A stretch of DNA of 64,000 nucleotides, taken from contig CAIZHQ010000016.1 in assembly GCA_903932865.1 (NCBI GenBank), forward strand, positions 620,001 to 684,000. The letters run 5' to 3'. The notes under the pieces were generated by a model, which was not told the DNA's origin, searched no databases, and saw only the letters and a list, made by a program, of their open reading frames with translations. The DNA is from an uncultured Burkholderiales bacterium. GTDB lineage: Bacteria; Pseudomonadota; Gammaproteobacteria; Burkholderiales; Burkholderiaceae_C. Below are positions 62,661 through 64,000 of this stretch, piece after piece. Position numbers and translations under genes: made by a program. How positions within the stretch are numbered: the stretch's first letter is position 1; each line of letters opens with the position of its first letter.

Positions 62661-64000
62661 GCGAAACGAAATCCGCAGAGCAACCGCGTTTGGTGCGCAT
62701 GCACCCGGCCGACAACGTGGCCATTGTGGTCAACGAGGGCGGGTTGCCCGCCGGCACCCTTCTTGAAGAGGGGCTGGTCTTGCTGGACAAAGTGCCTCAG
62801 GGCCACAAGGTGTCGCTGGTGGCTTTGGCGCAAGGCGAAGCGGTGCGACGCTACAACGTGCCCATTGGACATGCTTTGCAAGACATCGCGGCGGGGCGCT
62901 GGGTGCACGAGCGCTTGCTGAAAATGCCGGTCGTCCGCGAGTTGCACGGTCTGCCCATGGCCACAGTGGCGGCGTCTTTGCAAGCGCCACTGACCGGCCA
63001 CACCTTTGAGGGCTACCGCAATGCCGATGGCTCGGTGGGCACGCGCAATATCTTGGCCATCACCACCACCGTGCAGTGCGTGGCGGGTGTGGTGGCACAA
63101 GCTGTGCGCCGCATCAAGGACGAGTTGTTGCCCTTGTACCCGCAAGTGGACGACGTGGTGGGTCTGGAGCACAGCTACGGCTGTGGCGTGGCCATCGACG
63201 CGCCCGATGCCATCATTCCGATCCGCACCTTGCGCAACATCAGCCTGAATCCCAACTTTGGCGGCGAGGTGATGGTGGTCAGTTTGGGGTGTGAAAAGCT
63301 GCAACCCGAGCGCTTGCTGCCACCCGGCAGTTTCCCGATCACCGACGCGCGTGATCCTGCGGGTGGGCCCGACACGGTTTGCCTGCAGGACGCGCAGCAT
63401 GTGGGCTTCATGTCGATGCTGGACAGCATTGTGCAAAGCGCGCGTCCGCATCTGGAGCGGCTGAACGCCCGCAGGCGCGAGACGGTGCCCGCCAGCGCAT
63501 TGGTGGTGGGGGTGCAGTGCGGCGGCAGCGATGCGTTTTCGGGGGTTACCGCCAACCCGGCGGTGGGCTTTGCGGCTGACTTGTTGGTGCGTGCTGGGGC
63601 CACGGTGATGTTCAGTGAAAACACCGAAGTGCGTGATGCGGTAGAGCAACTCACGCAGCGCGCTGCCACACCAGAGGTGGCCCAGGCCATCGTGCGCGAG
63701 CTCGACTGGTACGACCGTTATCTGGAGCGCGGCCGCGTGGACCGCAGCGCCAACACCACGCCGGGCAACAAGGCGGGGGGCTTGTCCAACATCGCCGAAA
63801 AGGCCATGGGCTCCATCGTCAAGAGCGGCACGGCAGCGATCTCGCATGTGTTGGCACCGGGCGAAAAGTTGCGGTCAGACCAAAAGGGCTTGGTGTTTGC
63901 GGCCACACCCGCGAGCGACTTCATCTGCGGCACGCTGCAACTGGCCGCAGGCATGAACATGCATGTGTTCACCACCGGGCGCGGCACGCCTTACGGACTG
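62657..64000 (+). CDS. garD: Galactarate dehydratase (UxaA/GarD family), 3' end outside window
   Basis: The first 448 codons of a galactarate dehydratase/altronate dehydratase family protein; the frame is open to the window edge, so the C-terminus is missing. An N-terminal SAF domain (about 10-90) is followed by [47 protein letters not shown] and [19 protein letters not shown], then [17 protein letters not shown]. It converts galactarate to 5-keto-4-deoxyglucarate, joining the glucarate branch at the same intermediate. ATGA overlap with the lactonase gene. Confidence 0.95.
   Translation, partial: MSETKSAEQPRLVRMHPADNVAIVVNEGGLPAGTLLEEGLVLLDKVPQGHKVSLVALAQGEAVRRYNVPIGHALQDIAAGRWVHERLLKMPVVRELHGLPMATVAASLQAPLTGHTFEGYRNADGSVGTRNILAITTTVQCVAGVVAQAVRRIKDELLPLYPQVDDVVGLEHSYGCGVAIDAPDAIIPIRTLRNISLNPNFGGEVMVVSLGCEKLQPERLLPPGSFPITDARDPAGGPDTVCLQDAQHVGFMSMLDSIVQSARPHLERLNARRRETVPASALVVGVQCGGSDAFSGVTANPAVGFAADLLVRAGATVMFSENTEVRDAVEQLTQRAATPEVAQAIVRELDWYDRYLERGRVDRSANTTPGNKAGGLSNIAEKAMGSIVKSGTAAISHVLAPGEKLRSDQKGLVFAATPASDFICGTLQLAAGMNMHVFTTGRGTPYGL

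Overview
The window looks like chromosomal DNA of a betaproteobacterium, most likely Burkholderiales/Comamonadaceae of the freshwater Limnohabitans/Rhodoferax kind. This is inferred from overall gene content: a Bug/TctC binding protein, a pst-phoU-phoB-phoR operon, trxA-rho-rpmE2 in a row, TRAP transport of sugar acids, and high-GC coding sequence. No rRNA, tRNA, CRISPR array, transposase or integrase was recognised.

Region 1 (1-14.6 kb) is a phosphate-acquisition island. It holds a Tat-exported PhoX phosphatase, a secreted UshA-like 5'-nucleotidase paired with a choice-of-anchor I lipoprotein, a PQQ-type sugar dehydrogenase, and the complete pstSCAB-phoU-phoB-phoR operon. Pho-box-like sites precede phoX, the nucleotidase gene and pstS. 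For phoX and pstS a -10-like hexamer lies exactly 10 nt downstream of the box.

Region 2 (14.7-26.1 kb) is envelope and lipid metabolism: UDP-glucose dehydrogenase, an LplT-type lysophospholipid transporter, a GT4 glycosyltransferase, an Mpo1/DUF962-like membrane protein, a class-III aminotransferase divergent from phosphatidylserine decarboxylase, then PPK2, a MATE exporter and a GT-C-like membrane protein. Its position directly after phoBR makes phosphate-linked lipid remodelling a reasonable but unproven idea.

Region 3 (26.2-39.7 kb) is mostly housekeeping: rpmE2, rho, trxA, a flavoprotein, rhlE, a TonB-dependent receptor, an alpha/beta hydrolase, tctC, an Old Yellow Enzyme, truC, yaaA and queF.

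Region 4 (39.7-49.5 kb) is an accessory/defence island. It contains higBA, a PACE efflux protein, mazEF, an SF1 (UPF1-like) helicase, an orphan XRE regulator followed by a 78-bp remnant of a second helicase copy, an AT-richer KAP P-loop NTPase immediately downstream of an MmeI-like single-chain restriction-modification enzyme, and phd-vapC. The MmeI-like/KAP pair is the best candidate here for an undescribed defence module.

Region 5 (49.5-64 kb) starts with an enoyl-CoA hydratase family protein, dinB and lldD. It continues with a hexuronate/aldarate catabolic cluster: uronate dehydrogenase, a GarL-like aldolase, glucarate dehydratase and a GntR/FCD regulator on the minus strand, then a TRAP transporter, a 2-hydroxyacid dehydrogenase, an amidohydrolase, a lactonase and a galactarate dehydratase (cut by the window end) on the plus strand. 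Matching FCD-type operators lie in front of both arms. Together the genes would import uronates or aldarates, oxidise and delactonise them, dehydrate to 5-keto-4-deoxyglucarate and cleave that to pyruvate and tartronate semialdehyde.
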